Virus record (IMG/VR): IMGVR_UViG_3300027759_004238
Location: 1-64,000 of that record
Source: a virus
Length of the DNA stretch: 64,000 bases
Strand: one strand, 5' to 3'
Position 1 is the first letter of the stretch, and each line of letters starts with the position of its first letter. A program made the translations under genes and the position numbers. Shown piece by piece: positions 35,000 to 43,393 of this stretch. Below the pieces are notes generated by a model that was given only the letters and a program-made list of their open reading frames with translations, did no database searches and had not been told where the DNA came from.

Positions 35000-37270
35000 T
35001 TAGTCTCTGCCACCAGTAGAAACGTTCCAGGCTCCGTCTGTAAAGATAGCTGTGGTTATTGTTGGAAGTATGTCATAGACCGGATCTAGGCGATGATCAC
35101 GAAGTATCCAGGGAACCCAATAAATGGATGAAGAGACCGCAAATTTGTGTCCCAGTCCGTCTATAATCCAATATCGAGCATTTGGGATATAAACCTGAGT
35201 GGAAGTGTCTCCTACAGAATTAGTCTTGGGTACAAAATACATAATTTGGCCTTCGGAGCCGTTAGACAGTCTATATATTCCTGAATTTAATTTTTGTACA
35301 GATAAAGATAAGTCTAATTCTATAGGGCTTACATAAGGACCCCCGTTTGCTGCGGCACTTGAAAATATTAAAGTGCCGGGCAGAGTTAATTGCCCACTAC
35401 AATCAAAAGACCATGTTTTTGTGTTGATTGAATCACTAGTTTGAATTAACAAATTACTAGAGGGTGATATAGTTAAAGATCCTCTCCCGAGTATTTCATC
35501 CGTTAAAAAGTTAATGTGACTGTCCAATATACCAGTAGCAGAAATGAGGTCTACAGTGACTGATAAAGAATTTAAACCCAAAACATTTCCGCTCAGAGAA
35601 ATAATATTTGCACTTAAAGATAAAATATCACTGGAGTTTAACAAGTAACCAGCACTTAGAGAGGTGTTGTTTGCACTTAAAGTTAGAATGTCACCAGTGT
35701 TTAACAAGTAACCAGCACTTAAAGATGTATTGTTTGCACTTAAAGTTAGAATGTCACCAGTGTTTAACAAGTAACTAGCAGTTAAAGATGAAACATTTGC
35801 ACTTAAAGATAAAATATCACCAGTGTTTAACAAGTAACCAGCACTTAGTGAGGTAATATCAGAATACATGGAAGATGAAGTTGAACTAACTGCATCTATT
35901 TGAGTTTGTAACCACTGAATGGTGGGGTTTGTGGGTGATGTAAAGTCTAAAGAATCTACCCAGGCACTTAAAAAAGATGTTCCAGATTCCAGTTTTAAAT
36001 AACTGGAACTCAGGGTTAGAATGTCGCCGGAGTTCAACAAGTAACTAGCACTTAAAGATGCATAGTCTGCACTTAAAGTCAAAATGTCACTCGTGTTTAA
36101 CAAGTAACTAGCACTTAAAGATGAAATATCTAAACTCTGGGAATATCCCATTGAACTTAAAGCATCATTCCATGAGGATAAATTTAATATTACAGAATCA
36201 TGAGTTGAACTAACAGCATCTATTTGAGTTTGTAACAACTGAATGGTGGGATTTGTGGGTGATGTAAAGTCTAAAGAATCTACCCAGGCACTTAAAAAAG
36301 ATGTTCCAGATTCTAACCTTAAATAGCCAGAGCTTAAAAACAAAATATCACCTGTGTTTAACAAGTAACCAGCACTTAGAGAGGTGTTGTTTGCACTTAA
36401 AGTTAGAATGTCACCAGTGTTTAACAAGTAACTAGCAGTTAAAGATGAAACATTTGCACTTAAAGTTAGAATGTCACCTGAGTTTATCCAGTAACTAGCA
36501 CTTAAAGATAAATTGTCAGCACTTAGGGATAAAATGTCAATAGAATTCAACAAATAACCAGCACTTAAAGAAGCATTGTCTGCACTTAAAGTTAGAATGT
36601 CACTAGAATTTAACAAATAACTAGCACTTAAGGATGAAACATTTGCACTTAATTCAGTTGTAGAAGTGATTAACAAATCTACAGAAGCACTTAAGGTGTG
36701 ATAAAATCCACTAAGAGAATTAATATCAGATGCAAATTCCTTGCTGCTGAGGTGCAATGTTTCACTATCAGCACTTAAGGCGTCTAAATATGTATTATTG
36801 TAAAGGATGGTCGCAAGGAGGGTCTCTTTTACAGCAGTTACTTGATCTTGAAGAGTTATTATATTGCCAGAAGAGTTATTCTTAAATAAAATATAATCTG
36901 TATTTAATAGATCAATATTTGAGCTTACGTTTAAAACATTAGAATTTAATGAAACAATATCTAAATGTTCTAGAGAACTTAATCTCAATATATTAGCATT
37001 TATTAATGTGCTTTCATCCTTTAAAGAATTAATATCAGCACTTAAAGTTAAAACATTGGAACCTATAGTGACTGTGTCTAGATGTTCTAGCGCACTTAAT
37101 CTAGAAATGTTGGAATTTATTGAGTTGATGCTGCCTGATATTAAAGAATTTGTATACAATGCAACCGTGTTAAGGCTCATATTAGCTGTCATCCCACTAT
37201 GGCTTATTAAAAGTAGGTCTGTTGGTAACGGAACATTAACCGTAGGAAATTCAGATATCTGTTTTTGCAT
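35000..37270 (-). CDS. Repeat-rich fibre/whisker-type protein (756 aa)
   Basis: The N-terminus (ISEFPTVNVPLPTDLLLISH) resembles the attachment module of the 1574-aa fibre. Residues about 40-560 are dominated by ~20-residue repeats of the form LSASYLLNTGDILTLSANVS, with heptad-like spacing of Leu/Ile, suggesting a trimeric coiled-coil or beta-helical rod. A longer block (YLKLESGTSFLSAWVDSLDF, then TSPTNPTIQWLQTQIDAVSS) occurs twice. The last ~180 residues form a globular tip with GRGSLTISPSSNLLIQTSDS and IIDGLGHKFAVSSSIYWVPW. A neck whisker (fibritin-like) or tail fibre is inferred from repeats and from its place between portal and sheath-terminator genes. ATG start, TCTAAATA 11 bases upstream. 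Confidence 0.75.
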   Translation of the reverse strand: MQKQISEFPTVNVPLPTDLLLISHSGMTANMSLNTVALYTNSLISGSINSINSNISRLSALEHLDTVTIGSNVLTLSADINSLKDESTLINANILRLSSLEHLDIVSLNSNVLNVSSNIDLLNTDYILFKNNSSGNIITLQDQVTAVKETLLATILYNNTYLDALSADSETLHLSSKEFASDINSLSGFYHTLSASVDLLITSTTELSANVSSLSASYLLNSSDILTLSADNASLSAGYLLNSIDILSLSADNLSLSASYWINSGDILTLSANVSSLTASYLLNTGDILTLSANNTSLSAGYLLNTGDILFLSSGYLRLESGTSFLSAWVDSLDFTSPTNPTIQLLQTQIDAVSSTHDSVILNLSSWNDALSSMGYSQSLDISSLSASYLLNTSDILTLSADYASLSASYLLNSGDILTLSSSYLKLESGTSFLSAWVDSLDFTSPTNPTIQWLQTQIDAVSSTSSSMYSDITSLSAGYLLNTGDILSLSANVSSLTASYLLNTGDILTLSANNTSLSAGYLLNTGDILTLSANNTSLSAGYLLNSSDILSLSANIISLSGNVLGLNSLSVTVDLISATGILDSHINFLTDEILGRGSLTISPSSNLLIQTSDSINTKTWSFDCSGQLTLPGTLIFSSAAANGGPYVSPIELDLSLSVQKLNSGIYRLSNGSEGQIMYFVPKTNSVGDTSTQVYIPNARYWIIDGLGHKFAVSSSIYWVPWILRDHRLDPVYDILPTITTAIFTDGAWNVSTGGRD
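35640..36660 (-). repeat. 60-bp coding repeats with an internal duplication
   Basis: The ~60-bp unit encoding LSA..SLSASYLLNTGDILT recurs more than ten times. A larger near-identical block containing the LESGTSFLSAWVDSLDF segment is present at about 35870-36010 and about 36200-36340, so several units were duplicated together. Confidence 0.75.
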
Positions 37271-37281
37271 ATGCTATGATA

Positions 37282-37289
37282 TATTTAGA
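37282..37289 (-). promoter_or_regulatory. Late-promoter-like TCTAAATA
   Basis: Minus-strand octamer 11 bases before the ATG at 37270, overlapping the end of the gp15-like gene. Confidence 0.4.
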
Positions 37290-38544
37290 TCCAAATTACA
37301 TCATTTCCGTATTCATCTATAATGGTTGTATGATCTTCTGAATATATTTGACCCGCAATTGGATCTATTTCGGTAACTTCATATACAGAAACCACAATTC
37401 CCTGTACATAAGGAGGCTGTTCTAATGTCCATCCACACCAGGAACTCAAAGGAGGTCTCAGACTGCCTAATGTTAATTTGCCGTATCCAGCTTCATTTTC
37501 TGCTATTACATCAATTGTGCCACTTTTATTAGGTATTTGGGGCATTTTAAATGATATATAGTGATCAGAATCTAAATTAAAATTTGAAAGTTTTACACCG
37601 TAAAATGGAGGGTTGTCTGCAGAGAGTCGTGGTCTATCGCTAAACAGATCCCACCTCTCTGTGTTGTCTAGCATGTCTATCTTTGAAGCGCTTAAGTATA
37701 TATTCTTTATATCAAAGAAATATTTGCCGTATATGTCAATGTCAAAGTAATTGGTACCTGAAAGATTGCCAATACCTGTCCAAAAAGACATATTATAAGG
37801 ACTGACACTCTTTATTAAAGGAGTGGCGGATAAATGGAAAGTTTCTGTTTGTAAATCTTCTAGTAAAAAATTTTGATCTATTGGAGTAAAGTCACTGTCT
37901 ATATAATAAATCTTTTTATATATTTCCTCCATGCTCTTAAAGAGCCATCCTTTTATGGTAAAGGATGTATCTGCAGTCATCCTGTATGGCTGATTGGCAT
38001 TTAATTCTGTGGGGTAAGTGGTTCGTATATTACCATCCCATAAAACCTCAGAACGAATTTCATAAGGTACACTAGAATCTTTTAAACCTGGGCACTTCCA
38101 AGAGATTATAATATAAGGATCACAATAAGGAACAAAATTACTAATAATTTGATCCATGTGTTCCTGGTATTTTGTCATTATAGACATGTTTACAGTTAGG
38201 TTAACTGGAACCGGCTGAGGAATATTCTTAATTAATTGATCTGGATTCTCTAAAGTGTGAAAAGGAACCGTAAATCCTTGGTTTTTATTAAAGACCCGAG
38301 TTTTGTCTCTGGTCAATGCTGCCATACTTATAGAAACAACTGGAACAGAAATACCACCGGGTCCTGGGGTGTTGAGAGTTTCATATACTCTTTGTTTAGG
38401 AGCATATACAAATCGAACTTTTTTGTTACTATCTGCTATAACACTTCCATTTTTATCATATCCCTTAATAATAATATCATTAAAAGCAGCGGTAAACTGC
38501 TCTATCATGGTCATTATCTCCGCATGATATGTATATTGCTTCAT
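37285..38544 (-). CDS. 15: Tail sheath terminator/stabiliser, T4 gp15-like, with extra C-terminal domain (419 aa)
   Basis: The first ~220 residues follow the T4 gp15 pattern: FNDIIIKGYDKNG, KKVRFVYAPKQRVYETL, VPVVSISMAALTRDKTRVFN, PVPVNLTVNMSIMTKYQEHM, DQIISNFVPYCDPYIIISWK and TADTSFTIKGWLFKSME. gp15 caps the contracted-tail tube and sheath at the head-proximal end and bridges to the neck. T4 gp15 is 272 aa. Here ~180 additional residues follow, with beta-rich Ig-like character (YFDIDIYGKYFFDIKNIYL, SGTIDVIAENEAGYGKLTLG), so an added decorating domain is inferred. ATG start. Confidence 0.75.
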   Translation of the reverse strand: MKQYTYHAEIMTMIEQFTAAFNDIIIKGYDKNGSVIADSNKKVRFVYAPKQRVYETLNTPGPGGISVPVVSISMAALTRDKTRVFNKNQGFTVPFHTLENPDQLIKNIPQPVPVNLTVNMSIMTKYQEHMDQIISNFVPYCDPYIIISWKCPGLKDSSVPYEIRSEVLWDGNIRTTYPTELNANQPYRMTADTSFTIKGWLFKSMEEIYKKIYYIDSDFTPIDQNFLLEDLQTETFHLSATPLIKSVSPYNMSFWTGIGNLSGTNYFDIDIYGKYFFDIKNIYLSASKIDMLDNTERWDLFSDRPRLSADNPPFYGVKLSNFNLDSDHYISFKMPQIPNKSGTIDVIAENEAGYGKLTLGSLRPPLSSWCGWTLEQPPYVQGIVVSVYEVTEIDPIAGQIYSEDHTTIIDEYGNDVIWI

Positions 38545-38556
38545 TTATTATATTAC

Positions 38557-40251
38557 TTACATAAATCTATCTAAAAAGTATTTAGGTAAATGATCTTTAT
38601 TTGTTGTTATTGCCTTGACCGCTGATCCATCAAGAATATAAGTGACTGAATGGTCGTCTTTTGAACGAGTACACCTGCCAGACATTTGTATTAATGTGTC
38701 TAGCATAGACATACTGTAATGTCGAGGACTTTTATCAAACATTTTTTTGATTCTCTTAGAACCCAAAGGCAGATAAGGGGCTTTAATAATGATTTGAAAT
38801 CTACCCAGGTCATCATCTAAGCTCACTCCTGTGTCGAGAGAAGGACTTACAAGAACAGTGTCTTCGTCTACTCGGATTCGGTGTTCAGATATAATGTCTT
38901 GATTAGACACACCAACCTCTCGGAACAAAAATCTTTTGTTTTTACCTAATTTTCTCCGAACTACTTCTGTAATCTGATTGGTGTGTGTGTGAATTAGTCC
39001 TTTCTGACCCTTGTGCAACTCACATATCTTTGATACCATATCTATAACCTTAGGAAGATTGGCTTCTAGGGTTTTAAATGACAGACTATACTTGGAAGAA
39101 CAGTAGATGGGTGATTTTAAAGGATCAAATATAGAAGATATGTCTACAACTGCATATTCACTCTTCTTAATACCCAAGCTTTTAGCATATTCTTCTGGAT
39201 CACTGATTGTTGCAGACGTGAGGATAATTTTTTCTGCTCTGCTAAAAATGCGTTGAGCAATTGGTTTGATATTAAAAGGAACAAAAATGACAGATTTGGC
39301 ATCTTTGCTTTCTACTAGATATTCACACTCATGCCAATTGTCCACTACATCCCAAACCGAGTTGTATAAATTATTTAATTTTCCAAGTCTCTGTACGGTT
39401 TTATATACAATGCCTTCTAATGCACTTCCTTTATTATTCATTAACGACAATTTATGCTTGAGGTCTGCGCATTGATTTTTAAGCTGTAGAAAAATATCCT
39501 GTAGCCACAAAAAAGCTTCCTCGCTGTCGTCTGATATGATTTTTTTAAAAGAAATCTCTTCTGCTAGTAATTGAGCATAATTAAGTGTAATTGAATATTG
39601 ACCCACCAGTTCTTTTTCTATCTCCTTGGCCTCATCACAAATAATATATTCTCTTCTCTGAAGAAATTTGGGAAGATTAAAAAATACCCTATAATTTAAC
39701 ACAGAATCTTGAGAGGCGATGGCGTTTTTGCGGGCCTTGTGATACGGACATCTGTCTAATTTGAGACACTCTTGTTTTAGTTCTGGAGTAAATAAGCAAG
39801 GCGCAAAATCAATGGTTAAATTTTTATCAACGGCACATTGGTAATTGTTTTGTCCCTTAACCGCTAATTGATCCGGAAACAGGTCCAAATATTGATCCTG
39901 CAATGATCTAGTTATTGTCAGAATATAAGCTCCAAATGCAGGAGCTTCCTCAAAGGTGTTTTCGTGGAGCCATGTTCCGTTTTTATCTTTGCGAAACGCT
40001 TCATAACTTTCCAGTAAACCTCTACATTGGGGGTTTACTGGTCTGGAGGAACGAGCAATGGCTGTTGCCATATGAGATTTACCAGACCCCGTAGGAAGAC
40101 GGGCTATGACATATTTTTTACCGGCATCAAATGCCTTTCTAATTGCATTCAGTCCTTCAATTTGTTGTCCGCGAGGCGTCTCACCTTTGGCTGAAGGAAA
40201 GTAATCAAGAAAGTTTGGTGTGTTTGTTTTCAATCTTCTTAAGAATATCAA
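38557..40251 (-). CDS. DinG/XPD-type superfamily 2 helicase with Fe-S cysteines (564 aa)
   Basis: Motif I is ARLPTGSGKSHMA, motif II is EYIICDEAKEIEK (DEAH-like, DEAK here) and motif VI is QMSGRCTRSKDDHS. Between I and II are four cysteines (NYQC, APC, QEC, RCPYH) spaced as in the Fe-S domain of XPD/DinG helicases. It should unwind DNA 5'-3', perhaps removing R-loops or replication blocks. The frame has no upstream ATG before motif I. Likely starts are TTG at 40251 or TTG at 40233, inside the preceding Zn-protein gene (overlap up to 47 bases), so translation is probably coupled. Confidence 0.85.
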   Translation of the reverse strand: MIFLRRLKTNTPNFLDYFPSAKGETPRGQQIEGLNAIRKAFDAGKKYVIARLPTGSGKSHMATAIARSSRPVNPQCRGLLESYEAFRKDKNGTWLHENTFEEAPAFGAYILTITRSLQDQYLDLFPDQLAVKGQNNYQCAVDKNLTIDFAPCLFTPELKQECLKLDRCPYHKARKNAIASQDSVLNYRVFFNLPKFLQRREYIICDEAKEIEKELVGQYSITLNYAQLLAEEISFKKIISDDSEEAFLWLQDIFLQLKNQCADLKHKLSLMNNKGSALEGIVYKTVQRLGKLNNLYNSVWDVVDNWHECEYLVESKDAKSVIFVPFNIKPIAQRIFSRAEKIILTSATISDPEEYAKSLGIKKSEYAVVDISSIFDPLKSPIYCSSKYSLSFKTLEANLPKVIDMVSKICELHKGQKGLIHTHTNQITEVVRRKLGKNKRFLFREVGVSNQDIISEHRIRVDEDTVLVSPSLDTGVSLDDDLGRFQIIIKAPYLPLGSKRIKKMFDKSPRHYSMSMLDTLIQMSGRCTRSKDDHSVTYILDGSAVKAITTNKDHLPKYFLDRFM

Positions 40252-40465
40252 AATTTAACACTTTATGCACGCACAAACACGGGGAATAGGTGAGATTGAC
40301 AGAATCTCTTCCGCTGTATCCCCTGTTGTAACACTTATTACATTTTTTAGGCTTTCCGGTTAACGGAAGATGGCCAACTTCTAGTAAGCTTGCATCAGAT
40401 TCTGGCAGATCATAAAAAGAACCAGAAAAAACACTATAAATTAAAATAGAATTAATTGTTTGCAT
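40205..40465 (-). CDS. Small zinc-binding protein (86 aa)
   Basis: Centre reads KPKKCNKCYNRGYSGRDS, followed by YSPCLCVHKV. The CxxC...CxC pair plus the GYSGRD loop resembles a DnaJ-type zinc ribbon (CxxCxGxG). Its 3' end overlaps the helicase gene start, so a role as helicase partner or loader is possible but unproven. It overlaps the upstream 118-aa gene by 14 bases. ATG at 40465 within MQTINSILIYSVF. Confidence 0.65.
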   Translation of the reverse strand: MQTINSILIYSVFSGSFYDLPESDASLLEVGHLPLTGKPKKCNKCYNRGYSGRDSVNLTYSPCLCVHKVLNFDILKKIENKHTKLS

Positions 40466-40808
40466 TAATTGTTAATATGGTATCCCAGTATTTGTTTCCG
40501 ATTACTTTGGTTGGATATATTTTTAAATAATTTTCCATGTCAGGGGCCAATTTACTTAAAGTTTTAATTCTGTAATCAAAATAAATTAGATCATCTTCTA
40601 TGTGCATTTCTGTGTCATAGGGTATAGGTATTTCTACCTTATCTCTTTCCTTTTTATTTGAATTTAATACAAAAGTTAAAAAGAAATTTTTCTGGTAAAA
40701 CAATAACATTTTTCCAGACTTAAAAATTTTATTGTTAATTTCTAGTGATATATTTTTTTGTAAAAGAAATTTACAGGCTTCTTCTAAGTTGGTGTTGTTA
40801 ATATTCAT
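40452..40808 (-). CDS. Unrecognised small protein (118 aa)
   Basis: MNINNTNLEEACKFLLQKNI opens a mixed alpha/beta protein with strands (KMLLFYQKNFFLTFVLNS) and no known motif. Its ATG shares a base with the stop of the upstream gene (TAATG), and its end overlaps the zinc-protein gene, so it is part of a tightly coupled run 41579 to 38557. Function unknown. Confidence 0.65.
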   Translation of the reverse strand: MNINNTNLEEACKFLLQKNISLEINNKIFKSGKMLLFYQKNFFLTFVLNSNKKERDKVEIPIPYDTEMHIEDDLIYFDYRIKTLSKLAPDMENYLKIYPTKVIGNKYWDTILTINANN

Positions 40809-41191
40809 TATTGATCCATGAAAGCTGCTTTTTGTGAAGAGGACATTTTAGCAAGAGAGACTGAAAAATACTCCCAGAAATCTGAAACTGGGTCTGAAGG
40901 TAATACTCTTATTACTTCAGTTTTATCTATTGGTATAGCTCTCCAATCTTGCATAAACAAGTCAAAGACTACTAATAAATTGTAATTACTGGCGGTATAA
41001 GGAGGTGTACCAATTGGTGGCTTGAAGTTTAAAATTGTTCTGCCTAAATCAGAATCTAATATAGAAGAATTTAAAGATGCTATCATTCTTCTGGTTGTTG
41101 GTCTATTTTTAATAGGATGTTTCCTTACAAATTTTAATTCTACAACATTTGCTTGTAGAAGAGAAGCAAGACCAGAAGAAGATAAATTCAC
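40808..41191 (-). CDS. WYL_2/DUF2693-like SH3-fold protein (127 aa)
   Basis: NVVELKFVRKHPIKNRPTTR, RMIASLNSSIL and later VVFDLFMQDWRAIPIDKTEV match the layout of the phage DUF2693 (WYL_2) family: a v.FtK..g..R.m.aTL core, then a Wr.i.l..i strand. Family members are small Sm/SH3-like barrels of unknown function. No ATG is available. GTG at 41191 is one base after the upstream stop (TAAAGTG) and fits the local pattern better than TTG at 41242, which would overlap 50 bases. Confidence 0.6.
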   Translation of the reverse strand: MNLSSSGLASLLQANVVELKFVRKHPIKNRPTTRRMIASLNSSILDSDLGRTILNFKPPIGTPPYTASNYNLLVVFDLFMQDWRAIPIDKTEVIRVLPSDPVSDFWEYFSVSLAKMSSSQKAAFMDQ

Positions 41192-41192
41192 T

Positions 41193-41579
41193 TTATTCGG
41201 GTTTGGGGCTGCAGATGCCGAAGATGCGATCTTCGTTAACAAATGCTACATTCTTAAGACCATTGAGATTGGCTACCTGTAATCCTCTGTCATTAGGAAA
41301 TACTACGTAATTGCCTTCCTCAACTAGCTTACAATCAGGACCCGCTTTGATCACTCGAGCAACTCTCCAGGTGTGCTGAACTGCACCAAGTGGTACCCAA
41401 ATACTGCCTCTTTTGACTTCAGTGCCTGCATCATTAACATCCACATACTGAACCATAAGAATATTATCCAATACCTTATCTAAAAACCAATCTTCCATTT
41501 CAAATTCGCCGCCAACATAGTGTTCAATTTGAACCTTTCCTCCGATACGATCTTCTAAATTACTGGGTCTATCTATCAT
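41193..41579 (-). CDS. GroES/gp31-like co-chaperonin (128 aa)
   Basis: The C-terminal two thirds follow the GroES barrel pattern: RGSIWVPLGAVQHTWRVARV, KAGPDCKLVEEGNYVVFPND and FVNEDRIFGICSPK (in GroES: G.V.avG.G...v..GD.V.f, and .v.E.dilai). A stretch GGEFEMEDWFLDKVLDN occupies the N-terminal strand region. T4 gp31 replaces GroES with host GroEL to fold gp23, so this gene may do the same for the capsid protein here. The mobile loop is not clearly conserved. ATG with TTTAAATA 5 bases upstream. Confidence 0.65.
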   Translation of the reverse strand: MIDRPSNLEDRIGGKVQIEHYVGGEFEMEDWFLDKVLDNILMVQYVDVNDAGTEVKRGSIWVPLGAVQHTWRVARVIKAGPDCKLVEEGNYVVFPNDRGLQVANLNGLKNVAFVNEDRIFGICSPKPE

Positions 41580-41584
41580 AAAAT

Positions 41585-41592
41585 TATTTAAA
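41585..41592 (-). promoter_or_regulatory. Late-promoter-like TTTAAATA
   Basis: Minus-strand element filling most of the 13-base gap after the gp62-like gene, 5 bases before the co-chaperonin ATG at 41579. Confidence 0.4.
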
Positions 41593-41982
41593 TTAAAACT
41601 TCAATAAATCAAGGGTTTGATTATACATCTCTATCTCTTTTTGTGACATTTCTAAATTTTTGGCTAGATTGGAAATGTCTTCACAATCTTTGGAACTGTC
41701 TGCTGTGGGTTTCTTAATATAAGAAATTCTTTTATTATTAAAAGGCATTAATGTTCTATAGAATTTTCCTGCCATTAAATTATCTGAACTAAATGCTTTG
41801 TTTATCAACCACCTATTAAATGTTACATTAATAATATTGGCTGTACTGGCATCTACCATAGACAGCCACCTATTAGTTATGTAGGTAGATGGAGTGTTTT
41901 GAACTTGTAATTCCTTAACTGGTTTTTTAAGGATCCAGTTAAGGTACACAAATAGATCATCATTATACTTTTTCTTAACCAT
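41593..41982 (-). CDS. Clamp-loader small subunit candidate, gp62-like (129 aa)
   Basis: The sequence reads FVYLNWILKKPVKELQ, STYITNRWLSMVDASTANII, FYRTLMPFNNKRISYIKK. It follows the pattern of T4-like clamp-loader A subunits (..f.wI...k.....y..fi.NRwLS......a...n, ...lp.kk...YIKK). T4 gp62 is 187 aa; cyanophage relatives are shorter, near this size. It would join four gp44 subunits (23765-24706). Assignment is by pattern, so moderate. Translation starts at ATG 41982. The ~96 bases upstream hold a possible 26-codon frame. Confidence 0.55.
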   Translation of the reverse strand: MVKKKYNDDLFVYLNWILKKPVKELQVQNTPSTYITNRWLSMVDASTANIINVTFNRWLINKAFSSDNLMAGKFYRTLMPFNNKRISYIKKPTADSSKDCEDISNLAKNLEMSQKEIEMYNQTLDLLKF

Positions 41983-41993
41983 TAAATTTTATT

Positions 41994-42074
41994 TCAAATA
42001 TTAAAAAATTCACAAAATAGTTGTGCCACTGTTATAGAGAGTTCTGCTAGTAGGGTATATAGGGTTACTATCAT
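41994..42074 (-). CDS. Possible 26-aa hydrophobic peptide
   Basis: ATG at 42074 starts a short frame, MIVTLYTLLAELSITVAQLF and six more residues, ending TGA at 41994. It fills the 96-base gap between the gp62-like and DUF366-like genes and lies 4 bases after the latter's stop. The hydrophobic helix could be a membrane peptide. No family support, so this may be chance. Confidence 0.25.
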   Translation of the reverse strand: MIVTLYTLLAELSITVAQLFCEFFNI

Positions 42075-42078
42075 AATA

Positions 42079-42672
42079 TTAAATTACTTTGGTGGTTGCT
42101 GTAAAACAATCCCGAACAATTTCATAAAAAATGTCATCAATTTTGCTAGCCAACTTTTCAACCAACTCATCTGTTAAGAAAAGAGAAAATGCAAAACTAG
42201 GTGCTCTTTCACCCGCACTAATATTGATTCCAAAATGACCCAAGGCAACTGTGTCTGTTACTTTGGTAATGCTTACACTAGCTTTGCCCCATTCTTCTCT
42301 ATTATTCTCCCCCATGCCCTTTTTGCGAAGCATTAAATCATCTCCATTTACTTCAACATCATAAAGACCAAACTTGTCTGTTCTGAAAAGGTTAGCAATT
42401 TCTTGCACAAATAGACGCTGAAAGAATACAGCTCCGATAGCATTCATGTTAGGAATCTCCCAGCAAATGCTCAATGCATCATCAGAATAAATAAAATCAT
42501 CAGATAGTTTATCCTCTAAATCAATCAGATTATCTTTAACGTCCATATTGCCTCTGGTAATATAAAGGACACCAAGTGGATTGTATTCTTTACGAAAGAT
42601 TCTGTAACCAAATCGTTCGTGGATCAAAGATCCGTCATAGTCTTCATCATTATAAATTCTAGATCTGCTCAT
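42079..42672 (-). CDS. DUF366-like protein near queC (197 aa)
   Basis: Start taken at ATG 42672 (MSRSRIYNDEDYDGSL), after the upstream gene's stop. Key blocks are GNMDVKDNLIDLEDKL, FIYSDDALSICWEIPNMN, FFQRLFVQEIANLF, VNGDDLMLRKK, then KASVSITKVTDTVALGHFGI. The order DlED - S(D).l.f..E - QRL - GDDL - SVSI - HFGiN is that of the mainly archaeal DUF366/COG2029 proteins as I recall them. The fold and reaction are unknown to me. Conserved His, Asp and Glu suggest an enzyme. It is the last of four adjacent genes QueC - amidotransferase - glycosyltransferase - this, so a role in base or nucleotide modification is possible. Confidence 0.5.
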   Translation of the reverse strand: MSRSRIYNDEDYDGSLIHERFGYRIFRKEYNPLGVLYITRGNMDVKDNLIDLEDKLSDDFIYSDDALSICWEIPNMNAIGAVFFQRLFVQEIANLFRTDKFGLYDVEVNGDDLMLRKKGMGENNREEWGKASVSITKVTDTVALGHFGINISAGERAPSFAFSLFLTDELVEKLASKIDDIFYEIVRDCFTATTKVI

Positions 42673-42694
42673 ATTTTTATTATATAGTTTGTTT

Positions 42695-43393
42695 TTAATT
42701 TGTACCGTAGGTTTGCTTGAATATTTCAGCACTGATCTTCCAATCTTCAGAAAGCATACTATCACCTAGACCGTGGTGGATTGCTCTTATAGGCAACACA
42801 CCAATTTTTACTTTTGCTTTATTACACTCAAGACAGAAGGCTAAATCATAATGATGAAATTCAAACTTTTCATTAAATTTAACAGATTTATCCCTTAAAG
42901 CTTTGACGTCTACTGCAATAAAAAGTCCGTCTATCAAAAGGGCTCTGGAATCTGTGGATCCAAAACTAGTTGTCCAAACATTTTTTTTGCCCTCTTTAAT
43001 TTCTGCATGAGCCACTTCCCCAACCCAATCTTCTTTGCCACTCATTAAATGCCAACCAGAAGGTTTACTCAAGTCTGCCTTTTTTGTTCCTGCCAGACCA
43101 GTTACCTCATAAGGAGATTCTCTCAATTTTTCAATTAAAAACACATCTTCTAGTTCAACATCATCATGTACAAACAAAAGTATATCCTTTGAATACTTTG
43201 GGTCTTCTAAAAATTTGTTATAAACCTTAGACAAACCTTCTTTGTTGTTTTTTACGACAACAAAATCAAATTTATTCAAAGTAAAAAGATCTTTAGAGTC
43301 ATAATGTCTCTGTAGAGATTTAAAAATTGGACGTTTTTCAAATTCTTGCATTGACTTGGCTTCTGTTGCAATAATTGCAGTTACTTTTTTCAT
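42695..43393 (-). CDS. GT-A fold glycosyltransferase, StrF/Glyco_tranf_2_5-like (232 aa)
   Basis: Starts VTAIIATEAKSMQEFEKRPI. LLFVHDDVELEDVFLIEKL carries the DDxE-type metal/sugar-nucleotide motif. Next are ALLIDGLFIAVDVKALRD and FHHYDLAFCLECNKAKVKIG, then AIHHGLGDS, all typical of the StrF-type GT2-like family. It should transfer a sugar from an NDP-sugar; acceptor unknown. Its ATG overlaps the amidotransferase stop (4 bases, ATGA), so the two are probably translated together. Placement beside queC-like genes leaves open that the acceptor is modified DNA, but virion or host glycans are equally possible. Confidence 0.7.
   Translation of the reverse strand: MKKVTAIIATEAKSMQEFEKRPIFKSLQRHYDSKDLFTLNKFDFVVVKNNKEGLSKVYNKFLEDPKYSKDILLFVHDDVELEDVFLIEKLRESPYEVTGLAGTKKADLSKPSGWHLMSGKEDWVGEVAHAEIKEGKKNVWTTSFGSTDSRALLIDGLFIAVDVKALRDKSVKFNEKFEFHHYDLAFCLECNKAKVKIGVLPIRAIHHGLGDSMLSEDWKISAEIFKQTYGTN

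Noticed and set aside
35640-36660. CRISPR or origin iterons in the 60-bp repeats
   Set aside because: The repeats keep the reading frame throughout and encode a regular 20-residue protein unit.
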